Below, piece by piece: positions 36,115 through 47,495 of a stretch of 64,000 nt of DNA. Origin of the DNA: Apis mellifera. Lineage: Eukaryota > Arthropoda > Insecta > Hymenoptera > Apidae. Below the pieces are notes generated by a model. It was not told the origin of the DNA, made no database searches, and saw nothing but the letters and a program-made list of their open reading frames with translations. The DNA lies in NCBI RefSeq assembly GCF_003254395.2, contig NC_037641.1, positions 915,001-979,000 of the forward strand. Direction: 5' to 3'. Within the stretch, counting starts at the first letter, position 1; each line of letters starts with the position of its first letter. Both the position numbers and the translations under genes were made by a program.

Positions 36115-36430
36115 AGAAAGAACGAGAAATACGAATAAAAGCATAATCAAGAAACATCGATTCTTTTCACGTGAAATCCGATAAGAAAAGCGGAAAATCT
36201 GTTTTCCTTTGGAAATTTCATCGTTCTTTCAACTCTCAGACTTTGTGATACGAGAAATTGTCTCGCATATGAAAACTTTCGACAAGTCTTTCATCGGAAT
36301 ATTTTTGAGAAAAGATCGAAGAGTTTTGTCTATTTTCTACTCTCTTTTCTTCTATTCTTTTTCTTTCTGCATTCTTTCATGAAACATTGTCAAAGAACAA
36401 TGTCTTTGTCAGAGAACAATGAAAGAAGGG
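36115..36430. promoter_or_regulatory. Island with CACGTG palindrome and Sox-like cluster
   Basis: Contains a perfect 12-bp palindrome TTTCACGTGAAA at 36175-36186, then a pyrimidine-rich stretch near 36325-36380. Next comes ACATTGT (36384-36390), 6 bp, ACAATGT (36397-36403), a perfect 7-bp inverted repeat. AGAGAACAATG (36411-36421) repeats AAAGAACAATG (36392-36402) with period 19. The ACAAT/ATTGT core is the HMG-box (Sox) consensus, and opposing copies suit dimeric binding. Function is inferred from motif form only. Confidence 0.45.
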
Positions 36431-37050
36431 AGAAAATCCGATAAAAGAAAAAAAAATAAATAAAAAATAAAATATATATATAATATATAAATATATAAAT
36501 AATAAGTAAAAATAAGAAATGTTAATTATTAATTTAATTTTTTTTAGAGAATTAAAAAATATGAATTTAAAATTATTAAATTGAAAAATATTAATATTTA
36601 TGATTTAATAATAAATGCTATATTTAATATATAAATATGAAAATTTTATTACCAATTAAACATTTTTTTAGAGATGTTTTGTATAGAATTTTAAAATTTA
36701 TATTTAAGGGTTGTTGTATATATACAAGGTTTTGAGGTTTCAATATCCATGAAATCGTTTCAACGATTTCACTTCTTGCCGAGATTATTGATATTCATAG
36801 AGAACAATTAAAAAATTCGTTTGAAACTGTCAAACATTAATTAACATTTTACTTCTACACTATTATCATAAAATTGAATCGTCATATTTTAATATGATCT
36901 CTACAAAAAATTAAATTATTTTCAGATGATAAATGAACAATTGAAATTAAAGTATATCAAATTGACAATAAAGTGGGACTTTTTGTTGATTCGACTTAGT
37001 CAAATTTGCCATTAAAATTTTATGTAACATAACACGATGTTCTAGATAAA
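36431..37050. other. AT-rich stretch with a perfect hairpin
   Basis: Mostly AT-rich. TGAAATCGTT (36750-36759), loop TC, AACGATTTCA (36762-36771) is a perfect 10-bp inverted repeat within more complex sequence that continues to TTGCCGAGATTATTGATATTC. No coding frame. Confidence 0.7.
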
Positions 37051-37059
37051 TAGAAATTG

Positions 37060-37320
37060 TTTGTAAGCTTATTTCTTATGAACGAATATTCATAATAGAT
37101 CCCAATCTAGCGAGACAAAATCTATGTTCGACATGAAGCAAATTCATCGCGTAAATTGCAAGTTCTACGTTGTGTTATGCATGCTCCCAATAGAAATGTA
37201 ATTGTGTCACGTATTCATGTGTTTGATTAATATTATCGTAACAATACTTCACAATTCACGCGTTGAAATTCACGCGTTACAATTTACGCGTTAGATAATG
37301 ATCATGATATTCAATAGGAA
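37060..37320. promoter_or_regulatory. Island ending in three tandem ACGCGT boxes
   Basis: A more complex island (AATCTAGCGAGAC, TTCATCGCGTAAATTGC, TTATGCATGCTCCC, TGTCACGTATTC) ends with three direct repeats of 14 bp, AATT(C/T)ACGCGTT, with ACGCGT at 37258-37263, 37272-37277 and 37286-37291. ACGCGT is the core of the cell-cycle MluI box in yeast and a palindromic CpG-rich word. In animals its reader here is unknown. Three evenly spaced GC-rich boxes in an AT desert are unlikely by chance. Confidence 0.5.
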
Positions 37321-37494
37321 AATTGATCAAATTATAATTTTATGAATAGTTTTTTAATGATTATATAATTTTATAATTTTATAATATTAATTGTTTGAAA
37401 AATGTTTATCACTTTCTTAGCGTGATAATATATGATAGTAATGATTATTATAATAGTAATAATATCATCTTAATGAAATATATATTTCGATAAT

Positions 37495-37870
37495 ATTTTA
37501 AATATGTTCGAATATTTGGATATTATTCAGAAGAATTTTCAGAATGTTTTCAGAAACGTTTTAGAAACGAAAATTCATACTTTAATTTGCTAAAAATGTT
37601 CAAAAATTTTTGGAGACATTCAGAGGTAAATATATAAAAATATATTCAAAGATATCCATTCAAAGATATCCATAGGTATTCAATTTTTTATTTTTTTTTT
37701 TTTTTTGGTTGCGTTTAGATATATTTAAAAATATTTAGATATTTCTGGAAATATTCAAAAATTCTCAGAGATATTAGAAATATTCATGAATTTTTAGCAA
37801 CATTCAAAAATATTCAAAATTATTAATAGATATTTGAAAGTATTCAAAAAATAAATTTTAGAAATATTTG
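37495..37870. repeat. Degenerate minisatellite of ATATTCAAAAAT-type units
   Basis: Dozens of related words (AATATTCAAAAAT, GATATTAGAAATATTC, ATATTTGAAAGTATTC) follow one another at roughly 12-16 bp spacing. An exact small duplication, ATTCAAAGATATCC, lies near 37647-37676 and a T-run interrupts at 37686-37705. It is an old, decayed tandem array without coding frame. Confidence 0.6.
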
Positions 37871-38650
37871 GATATTATTCAAAATTCAAACTTTACAATT
37901 CATAATGTAAATTTCGAATTTGAGATTACATATTGAACATATTTTATTCATGATTCCATTTTATGATTGTTGCGATCAAAAATTTTTTTTAAATTACGTC
38001 AATTATTCAGAGAAAATATTCGTTCCAATGTAAGAAAGATTGGGAAAATATTAGAATTCTATATTGTTTTTTCTCTGGCGTAATTGCAGAATTCAATATG
38101 CGATCTGCACAATTCTTTCTTTTGCGATAATTAGCTAGGAATTGATATCTTCTTTCATCGTAAACACAATTAATTTTTGTTATAATGATAATTTTTCGCA
38201 GAAAAATTTAATATTTAAATACCAATTCGTTGCAGTTTGATTAAGCTGAAAAGTTTAATAAATAATCTGGATAAATTTTTAAATCGATAAGTTAGAATGT
38301 AATTATGATAATAATTTGAGATTATCATTATATTTAGATTTAATAAGATTAATTTTCTAGCATTATTTTATGATTTTATTAAATAATAAATATAATAAAT
38401 GATAGAACATTTTGCAAAAAAAATATTTTTTCTAACTTAAAAGAAGTTAAAGATTTATTAGAATACATATATTTAGAAATACATAGAATCTATTTACAAA
38501 TAATTTAATAATTTTAATAATTTTATTTAACTTTTTCAAATAAGAATAAAATAAAAGTTCCTGAAAATGCTGATATTGATATAATTTAAATTATAATATA
38601 TATCATCATTTTTTCTCACGAATTAAAAAATTATCAGAAATTATAATATT
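37871..38650. other. AT-rich stretch, nothing recognised
   Basis: AT-rich; somewhat more mixed near 38030-38160 (CTCTGGCGTAATTGC, GCGATAATTAGC) but with stops in all frames and no defined motif array. Confidence 0.5.
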
Positions 38651-38659
38651 TTTACTTAT

Positions 38660-38900
38660 TAATAAGGATAAGATGTTATTCGAAGGAATGCGAAAAGAAT
38701 TTCATGCACGTATGTGTGTTTGCAACTTGGAGATAAATCATTGTACTGCACAGAAGGCTAGATAAAATTTATTACCTTAATATATCATACAACTCTCTCA
38801 GAAGAGGATTCAATTCTACGTTTCTGGCTTAATTTTCCTTCTAATATCTTCAATTTTAAATGTTTTAAATCGCAACGCCGTAGTCATTTTGTACTAATCT
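38660..38900. promoter_or_regulatory. Weak GC-richer island
   Basis: Somewhat more complex sequence, including CATGCACGTATGTGTGTTTGC and AATCGCAACGCCGTAGTC. All frames are interrupted and no partner repeat was seen. It may be a conserved non-coding element; the evidence is weak. Confidence 0.25.
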
Positions 38901-40892
38901 CTTTTTATGGTTAATAATTGAAAATCTGCACAGTTAGTGGTTTTAAAAAGAACGAGATATATTTCTAATTGAAAGAAATATTTATAATTGAAAGAAATAG
39001 TAGAATTGTTATTGATCGAATAGATATTACAATTTAAAAATATAAAAGTAATCATTTTATAGTTATTATTATGAAAGATTCAATAAATGTGAATTCTATA
39101 TATTCTCACAAATCTTTGTTTAATTATTAATTCTTTTGTATAAATCTTTTATTTCTAATAATAAATATTCTAGTGTCTAAAATACATTCCATTATGTAAG
39201 TGATTTTATTGATAAACTGGAAGAATGAAATGGATATCTTTCAACTTCTTCCTCTATTCTGATATATTTTACATTCAATCTTTCTTGTAATATTAAAAGA
39301 CTTGGAACAAAATTTTTTATGACTGCGAATGAAAACTATTTTCATTATGAAATATATATTATTATGATATGTACATTTTTATTATGATATGTACTAAAAT
39401 AGAAATTTCTTTAATTATTGAATATTTTTTCATTTTTTGTTCATTTTCGAGGAATACGTATTTCGATAAAAAAATTAAATTAAAAATTTTAAACTATTTT
39501 TTTATAATTTTACAATTAATTTTATAATTTTCTATAGAAAATTTCAATTCATTATTGTGCAATTCATTACTTACATTTTTAATCATCGTATTTTAAATAA
39601 TTCTGTATAGTTCATTTACTTAAAAAGAAAAAAATAATTTATGATGAATAAAATAATAAATTGTCTTTATGATGACAATATGAAACAAATATTGATTATT
39701 ATTAATATTATTATATTACAAAATTAACTTTGATTTAATTCATAAGAAATTATGTTAAAGTTCACTAATATTCCTATGATTTGGAAATTTATAAGTTTCG
39801 CTTTTATTTCGCTAATTACATCGATAAATATATTTAATTAATGAAATATTTATATATTGAAGTATATATGAAAGAAAGTATAAATTCATTAATATAACTA
39901 TACAATCATATTGGATTATATGTACGTTAAAAATTATCCTAAAATATTATAATAAATTATATTTCAAATTTATTTCTTTTTTAATTTGTATATATAATAT
40001 GCCTAAATAAAAACTATAAAAATACAAAATTCTTTAATAATTTTGTAAAATAGAAAAAAATTTTTTTTGAAAGTTTCTAACTAGAAATTATTTTCTTCAA
40101 AAATTGTACTAAATGCTTATTCATCTTCAACTATATTTAAATTTAATTTATGTATTGAATAATTTAAAAGCAACAATTTAATTAGATTTTAAAAACAATC
40201 TAATTAATAATATATATAATAATAATTTAGTATCTTTACACATAACATCACATATCTGTTCGATGTATATTATATTTGACTTATATCATATACTTATTTA
40301 AAAGAAATTAATCTAATTAAAATTAATTATCCACTTATTCATTTTTACTAAATATTAATAAAATAAATTTTTTATTAATTCTTCAAATTAATCATTGAAA
40401 ATATATTACATAATGATATAATTTTTTTTTATTATTAATTATTAATTATTAACTATTAATTATTATAATAATCATTATTATATTTTTTATTTTATCATTT
40501 TATTATTGTATTATTATATTAATTTTTTGTTATTTATTTATTATATTATATTAAATGATAATAATAATAATAATAAAATAACAATAATGCGAATTTATCA
40601 TTTCGATGCTATATAATAATTTTAATATATAGAAATGAATTTTTTCTTTTATTTTTTCATTTCCTGAAATGAAATTAGGAATTTTTTCATCACTTTTTCT
40701 TATTTAATTTTCGAATTAAGAAATTGTAAACAAATTATTAACTTAAATGAAAATAAAATATTGTTTAAAATTTTGAAAATAAATAAAATAAATAAAATAA
40801 AATAATTTGTTGCTAAATATTATTTATTTGAATTTTTTCTTTATATAAAGAATAGTTACTATTATAAACATTAATATTTCTGATCTTTTTTT
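38901..40892. other. AT-rich stretch with a small duplication
   Basis: AT-rich. ATTATGATATGTAC occurs twice 20 bp apart (39361 and 39381). TTATTAATTATT-type simple sequence lies near 40430-40570. No gene. Confidence 0.6.
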
Positions 40893-41010
40893 ACAAGTAT
40901 TGATTCTAGATGCTAAAACATAAAAATTGAAACACAAAAATTAAGATTTATTTATTAAATTGTAAATATATTACAAGTAAGTTTAAGTTTGCGAAAAAAA
41001 CTTAAACTTA
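40893..41010. mobile_element. Fold-back element, copy 5 (one arm) with perfect hairpin
   Basis: GATTCTAGATGCTAAAACAT (about 40901-40920), followed by an AAATTAAGATTTATTTATTAAATTG block, is the family arm and is nearly the same as the minus strand of copy 2 near 18426. The arm is followed by a perfect 13-bp hairpin, TAAGTTTAAGTTT (40978-40990), loop GCGAAAA, AAACTTAAACTTA (40998-41010). The opposite outer arm is not recognisable. This may be an internally deleted copy. Confidence 0.5.
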
Positions 41011-41299
41011 GAACTATAAAATTGAAGATTTATCTTTGTTAAATCGCATTCTTTTTCCATGTATATTAATGTATTATATACAATATACTCGTTTAAAAGA
41101 TTAAAAAATAAATCAAGAATAATCATCATATGTTTTAAAATAAAAATAGATTACAAAATACTATTATATACATTTATAAAGAAAACGAAAAATTTTTTCA
41201 AAAAAAAAAAAAAAATAAAATTTTATACTGCAAATATCTCGCGAATTTGAAAATTGTTTTGCGATTTATATTCAAGATAGTATCCTGAGAAGAAAACGA

Positions 41300-41700
41300 T
41301 TTTTCAATTCCAAGCGTAAACTGTAAAATAGATATTACTAAGAACACACGTTTTTCAACGATTGATCACGTGCCTCTGTTTTAGCTGATATGTGGACCAT
41401 GTCGGGAAATCGATGCATGTGTTGCACATAATGCAGAGCATACGAAACAGTATTGCATGATCATCCCCATTTCCGTGGGTAACACGTTTCAATACAATTT
41501 GCATACAGAAACAATTTCAATTTCCATCGTAAAGATGAATCCTCTCTCCTCTCGTGTGCTGCCAAGTAGTTTGATAATGACTTTTGACCGAGATTCCTAT
41601 GTAACACTATCACTGCAATGCATTTTAAGATCATTTTCCATTGATATGAATATATATAATGTTTAATATGCGATTGATATTGAAGTTTTGAATTAGTCAA
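41300..41700. promoter_or_regulatory. GC-richer island, candidate regulatory element or exon
   Basis: About 400 bp of complex sequence with CACGTG at 41367-41372, GTCGGGAAATCGATGC, CCATTTCCGTGGGTAACACG and TCTCTCCTCTCGTGTGCTG. Two opposing frames (69 codons plus, 41457-41666; 79 codons minus, 41461-41700) overlap it, which is expected when GC content rises. Neither looks like a known domain. Regulatory island is the preferred reading, short exon the alternative. Confidence 0.35.
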
Positions 41701-42105
41701 CTATAACAACCATTTTCTAAGGATTAGAAGAGATAGTTATATGTTGTACATAGATTTGAAAAAACCATGGAAATTTCTTTAAAAATTTTTTTATAGATTA
41801 GAATTTTTTAATAATATTTTTTTAGTAATATTTTTTTAATTGTTTTTTAAAAATTGATTTTCTATATAAATTATAATGATGAGAATACTGTAACTCAAAT
41901 TTCATGTAATTTTTTAAATTAAAAAACAAAAATCGAAAATTTTTCAGATAATATATATATTCATTTTTATAATTGTTAATTCTATTAAATAATTACAAAA
42001 ATTTGCATTATTTTTGTTATAAATTTCTTTTAATATTATGTTATATATATAAGTTATATAGCTTACAAACCAATGTTTGATTAATAAATATATATGTGTA
42101 TATAG
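41701..42105. other. AT-rich stretch, nothing recognised
   Basis: Plain AT-rich sequence with T runs. No feature. Confidence 0.6.
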
Positions 42106-42191
42106 TATGTTATATTATTAATCATATATTATGTTATATTATTAATCATATTATGTTATATTATTAATCATATATATATATATATATATGA
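42106..42191. repeat. Three-copy tandem of TATGTTATATTATTAATCAT plus (TA)n
   Basis: The 21-bp core occurs exactly at 42106-42126, 42130-42150 and 42152-42172, followed by a TA run to about 42189. Then comes ATGATTAATTATGATC, which contains the inverse of ATTAATCAT. Exact identity of the three copies points to a recent expansion. Confidence 0.92.
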
Positions 42192-44079
42192 TTAATTATG
42201 ATCATTAATTAATTCTAATTAATCTTTTAGTCGTATCTTTTAGTCAAATGTAACATGATATTACATTTTGCTTTCTGATATGAGATTTTGGGATAATATG
42301 TTTATTTTTATGTTAAATTTATAAAAATTAAAAAATATTAGCATTATTTTCATTTTCATTTTTAAACAAGAACAATATTGAGAAAAAATATTTATGGTAT
42401 ATATTTAGGATTTAAATTTTTATGTATATATATTTATATTTATGTATATATACTTAATGTTATAAGCTCATTGTTTAATTGTTACGATACGTTATATATT
42501 ATGCTTATTATCTTATTTGCATATAAGAGATTTTTAACTTATGTACTTATATTTATTTGATTGTATTTGATTTGTCACAAATAATCATCGATTAGATTTC
42601 TTTGCATAGTATTATATCCTGAAAACAAAATAAAAAAATGTATAAAAAGAAATGTGAAAATATATTTTATTATATGTAACATATAACATTATTAATATAT
42701 AATATATAATGTTACATAACCACGTAACATTGTTATTACTATAATAGTTCAATGTTATTAGATATATTTAATTATTTTTAAATTTTTTTCTTCAAATTTC
42801 AGATATGAGATTTCTTATAAATATTTCATAATTCAAAAAATCAAAATATTCAAATTTTATTAAAAGTTTTATCAATAACACTTAGTTATTTCATAAATTT
42901 TCAACTTTCATATGTATAAATTTATTAATCAATGATAAATTCAAATTTTTTAAATCATAATTATTTTACAATATACAATTTATTTTATAATATATTTTAC
43001 AATATATTTATGTTTGATATAAAAAATTGTGATTGATTGTGTTTTGTATATAAAAAAATTATACTATATCATTTTTAATATCTATCATTAAATTGAAAAT
43101 TAAATTAAGTATAAATCAATAAAAAATTTTCTCTGTAATACTAATCTGAAAATTATATTTTCATAATTTGTTTAAGTTGCTATTTTATTAAAAAAAAAAT
43201 TTTAGAGCTAATTGTAATTCAATAAGCAAAAGTTGTATATTTCATAATTGTTTCGAGTTAAAGTAGTGCAAAAGTAGAAATGTGCTCTTGAATATCTCGA
43301 AATGGGATCAATTTATTTTGATTGTATATATGTGTATATTGTGTATTTTAATTGAGAAAATCTTACTGCTTTTTTTTTTTTTAAATTTTATCCACAATTT
43401 AAGTTCGCATAATTCTCTTATATTTCCATATTTCTTCATAATTAACTAATCAATTATATATTTTTAATATATATTTTCTAATGAACTAAAGTAATAAATT
43501 TATATTTCAGAGATATTATAGATTAATCTTTTCTATTATATTTTTCAAAATTTTGAATATTCAATATTTTTCTAGATTTCTTGAAATTGAAAAAAAAGTT
43601 AGATAAAAGAAAGAATAGTATAAAGAGTATAAAGTAGTATAAAGAATACTATAAAAATTATTCAATAAATGTAAATATATAAATATGGCATTTCAAAATA
43701 ATTCTTGATTTGAAAATAATTTAAAAATATAAAATAAAATTTTTCATTTTCGATTATTTAATGTGTTTAAATATAATTTATTTCGTTTTCTCATTTTGGA
43801 TAGCTATATCTTTGTTTGTATTTCAACAATATAATTATTTGATATAATTTTAAAGAACTGGAAAGAATGAGAAATTTTAATAATGTATTTATTTTAGTTT
43901 CTTATTAGTTTGTTATTTGATTTTCCTGAAGTTTATGTAAAAAAATTTTGTATTACATTTTCAAGTTATTTAAAGTTAGCTAGGGCATAGACAGTTATTT
44001 CCAGATATTCTGTTATAATCTTATAAATTCTATGTTCTTATATATTATACTTTCATTTATTAAGTCATTGTAACCCAAA
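42192..44079. other. AT-rich stretch, nothing recognised
   Basis: AT-rich with short TATGTATATA runs near 42420-42450 and a TAAAGAGTATAAAGTAG cluster near 43620. No gene. Confidence 0.6.
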
Positions 44080-44640
44080 GGGACATAAACCATAAACCGT
44101 AAAGAATAATCTAAGATGGCAGGAGATTAATTCTTGAGCGGATTAAGTACGTTAACTTAACTATTCAGTCGACATTTATAGCACGTAAAATCTTATTTGG
44201 TTATTTAACATTGTCAAATAAAGAGTGTATTATACCTTCCACCAAATTTAATACGAAATCTTTTCTTAAATATGTTTTCCTTAAATGAAATTAGCTTGGT
44301 AATCCGAATATAGAAAGACGAAGAAAAAAATGAGGAAAAAAAAATAGAGAAAATAAGTGTAATAAGTTTCTAAACATTAAACAATCTCGCATTAATCGAG
44401 ATATCGGAACAAGATGAAGTTTGAATGATGAACTCGACTAATTTGCCCAAGAAGAGGGCATTCGCTTCTTCACCTTCAGTAAAACGGTAATTGAAATTTC
44501 TTATCAACTTTCGCTTTACTTTTCAAATTTCAACAAGAATGAATGGTTATTAAGAAACAGAAAGATCTGCACAAAAGCGTTCTATCGTCGTTAAGAAATA
44601 ATTGAGAATGTTCTTGAAAACGAATGACGATAGTAATGTA
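44080..44640. promoter_or_regulatory. GC-richer island, candidate regulatory region
   Basis: A longer, moderately complex stretch: ACATAAACCATAAACCGTAA, TGGCAGGAGATT, TTGAGCGGATTAAGTACG, ATTCAGTCGACATTTATAGC, GAAGAAGCG-type words near 44450-44475, and TCTATCGTCGTTAAG. It contains the 21-codon frame listed separately. No repeat partner was found. It may be an exon-bearing or regulatory island. Confidence 0.3.
44425..44490 (+). CDS. Possible 21-residue reading frame, very uncertain
   Basis: ATG ATG then 19 more sense codons read MMNSTNLPKKRAFASSPSVK followed by Arg and TAA. Composition (Lys, Arg, Ser, Pro, Ala) is far from the Ile/Asn/Lys/Tyr bias of random frames here, and codon use is richer in G and C. 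The last bases AAAACG then GTAATT (44487) could be a weak splice donor, in which case the peptide would continue elsewhere. It is too short for family assignment and could be chance. Confidence 0.15.
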   Translation: MMNSTNLPKKRAFASSPSVKR

Positions 44641-46686
44641 ACTTGTTTTATTATTTAAATGCAATAAGGAATGAACTTCGTGAATGTTTTTTTGAGTAAT
44701 TTATTTATTTCATGAAAATTGTTTACTCAAATGGCGAAGTGAAGAATTTTGAACATTAAGAATTTTATAACTCTTTTTCTGTTTATATAATGAAAATTTT
44801 ATTTCTTGATTATTTGCAGTTGAAATTTTGAAATAAAGTAAGTCATTTTATTTCGCCTCTAATATTAACACAAATAATTTAGATTTTCGATTTAAAATTA
44901 AATATTTAATTTCGGAATGTATCTAAGAATGCAAATTAACATTTATTTTTTTTAATATTATGTTATAGTTAAAAGTATCAAAAAGATAAATTTAATGACT
45001 TATATATCACAATTTTGAAGTGATCTTGAAAAAAAACAAACAAAAAAAAGAATAAAATAAAAATACTTTTTTTTTTTAATTTTTTATTTCATAGGATTAA
45101 AGACAGTTTTTACTTGCTATAAGTATTTGCTAGAATTATGATATAAATCTTATTCGTTTGCACTTATAGATTTTCACAACGTTTAAAATTATAGCCGAAA
45201 AAGATGGTTTTATCCTAACTAATGATATATAGTTAAATTATATACATAAGATTTTTTTAGCTATCTTTATTGTAAGTCGGAAAAATTAAAAATGCAAGAA
45301 TAATTAATTTAAATTAATTATATCTGATATTGTGGATAATGAGAAATAGTGATATCTGGAATTGCCTAATAATAATAGTTAATTGACATATGAGCCAATA
45401 ATATATAATCTAATGATCGAAACTTTATTTCGAAGGCAAATATTTTGTTTTTTAAAGAGAATTGCATTTGATTTTCGTATAGGGATATTTTATTTTATAA
45501 TTCATAAATTTTTTAACTCTAGTGTAATGATATAAATAAATCAAATTCTTCAAATATTTCGGATTTTCTCAGATTTGAACAGAATTATGCTATTAATAGT
45601 TAATATATATAAATATTTCATGTGCAAGTTTGGATTAATTGCTATCATTTTTGAGTTTTTAACGATAGTATTTTTATTGCATTTCATTTAAATAGATTAA
45701 ATTGAATGTTAGAAATAATAAGGATTGAGAGAAAATGATATACAATGTAAAATTATTAGTTTTAGTCTTTTCTTAATGATTTATTTCTATTTTGTAAAAT
45801 TAACTTTAGATTATTAGTTAATAATTCCTATATTATTAATAATTCATATGCATCTTCGGTAAAGCTCTTTGGATTGTATTCATTTTTGTTTCATATCGAA
45901 TAATTCAATGATAAATTATGTAAACACATGAACAAGGATATAATATTCCATACAGTAAATATCTTCCATTTTGAGATGAATAAATGTTTTGAAAATATGA
46001 AATTATAATATTAATGAGAATGCAAGTTAATGAGTGTTAAAAGAAATTCCATTCAAATTCATAAAAAGATAATAAATACATCGATATGTTTATCTATAAA
46101 ATTATATATTATTTATATATTATTTAAATTTTATTATAATTTTATTATATTATATTATATTATATATTTATTTGTATTTTTATTTTTGTTATTTTTTTTA
46201 TTATTTCTTTTTTTTTTGTTTTAGATACTTTATGGTGATGATTCCTCGTATAAAAATTTTTGGATTATTGAATAATTATAATAATAGAAATGTCTACATT
46301 CATGGATAATTCTGTGAAATTTCCAAGAAGTTTTCCACAGATTCCAAAAGTCTGGTTAAAGTAAAGATTAAGATCTTGTAAACTCGACTTCGAAACTGTC
46401 ATTTTAGAACTTGGCAATGTAAGACTTCCGTAAAAGTTTAAATTCTCAGAGAACTTATATCATCAAAGTGACTGGATCTCAATCAAGTCTTGTAATTCAG
46501 TGATGAAAATTCTTTAGCAAGAAAATAATTTATTTATTACAATGTTACTGTACAATGTAATATATTTACAAATCATTATATTGAAATAAAGTTAATAACA
46601 TAATTTTCATTTATTATTTTAGAATTTTATAAAAATTTTTAAATTAAAAATTGGAATTAAGATAATAATTCTTTTTTTATAAAAAT
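44641..46686. other. AT-rich stretch, nothing recognised
   Basis: AT-rich, with a slightly more mixed patch near 46310-46510 (TTCCACAGATTCCAAAAGTC, AGTGACTGGATCTC). No frame or motif is supported. Confidence 0.55.
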
Positions 46687-46713
46687 AAAGTTCATTTTTT
46701 ATAAATGAACTTT
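46687..46713. repeat. Perfect 11-bp hairpin
   Basis: AAAGTTCATTT (46687-46697), loop TTTAT, AAATGAACTTT (46703-46713). A T-run and ATAAAAAT precede it and GAAAAATTTT follows. It could be a fold-back remnant or a cruciform-prone site. Confidence 0.88.
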
Positions 46714-46912
46714 GAAAAATTTTGCTATAAAATATTATGTTTACACCTCTTATTATCATTTGTATAATTTGATTAAATAAAAAGATACTCTTTTGTTACA
46801 AATCATTAATTGGCTTATTTATGCATTTATTTAAGCATTTAAGAAATATAATATAAGTATATTATAAGAAATATAAATGTATATATAAATATTTGTATAT
46901 ATATATAAATAA

Positions 46913-47495
46913 TTATTTTGATTCATCTAGAATATAAATATATAAATATATAAATATTTATATATTAGTATATTTAGTATATATATAGTTTATATAATGA
47001 TTATTTACAAAATAATTATAAAACAATAACACAAAACAATATAAGTATAAAAATTGGATTATTTTTTTTATTATTGTTTTTTTTAAAAATTATAAATTAT
47101 AATTTTTATAAATTATAAATTATCAAAATATATAATAATATAGTTATTATTGCAAATTTTAAATGTACTTATTGATTTTCAAAAGATTTTAATAATTATT
47201 AATAATTTATAAAATTTTCGTATTTATATTTATTATTTGTAATTTCTCTTTATGAAGATTTAAATTATAAATAATATAATTGATGTTTCAGAAAAAAGAT
47301 TTTTTTGCATTATTTTATTTTTAATAAAATTAAATTTTTTTTAACAAAATATTTATTACTTATAATTGATGTAAGTATTTCTATAAAAATGATCAATATC
47401 TAATGAAATCATAAACTTATTTCTGGAATTGTAAAAAATATATTTTTATTGATAATTAATTATTGTTAGTGTTATTTTGATTCATCTAGAATATA
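46913..47495. repeat. Exact 24-bp direct repeat pair
   Basis: TTATTTTGATTCATCTAGAATATA is identical at 46913-46936 and 47472-47495, 559 bp apart. Flanks diverge at once, apart from general AT richness. It could mark the ends of an old insertion or a pair of short dispersed elements; the interval holds no frame. Confidence 0.8.

Noticed and set aside
41457..41700. Opposed 69- and 79-codon frames in the 41.5 kb island
   Set aside because: Both strands are open over the same bases, as expected from locally higher GC; neither resembles a known domain.
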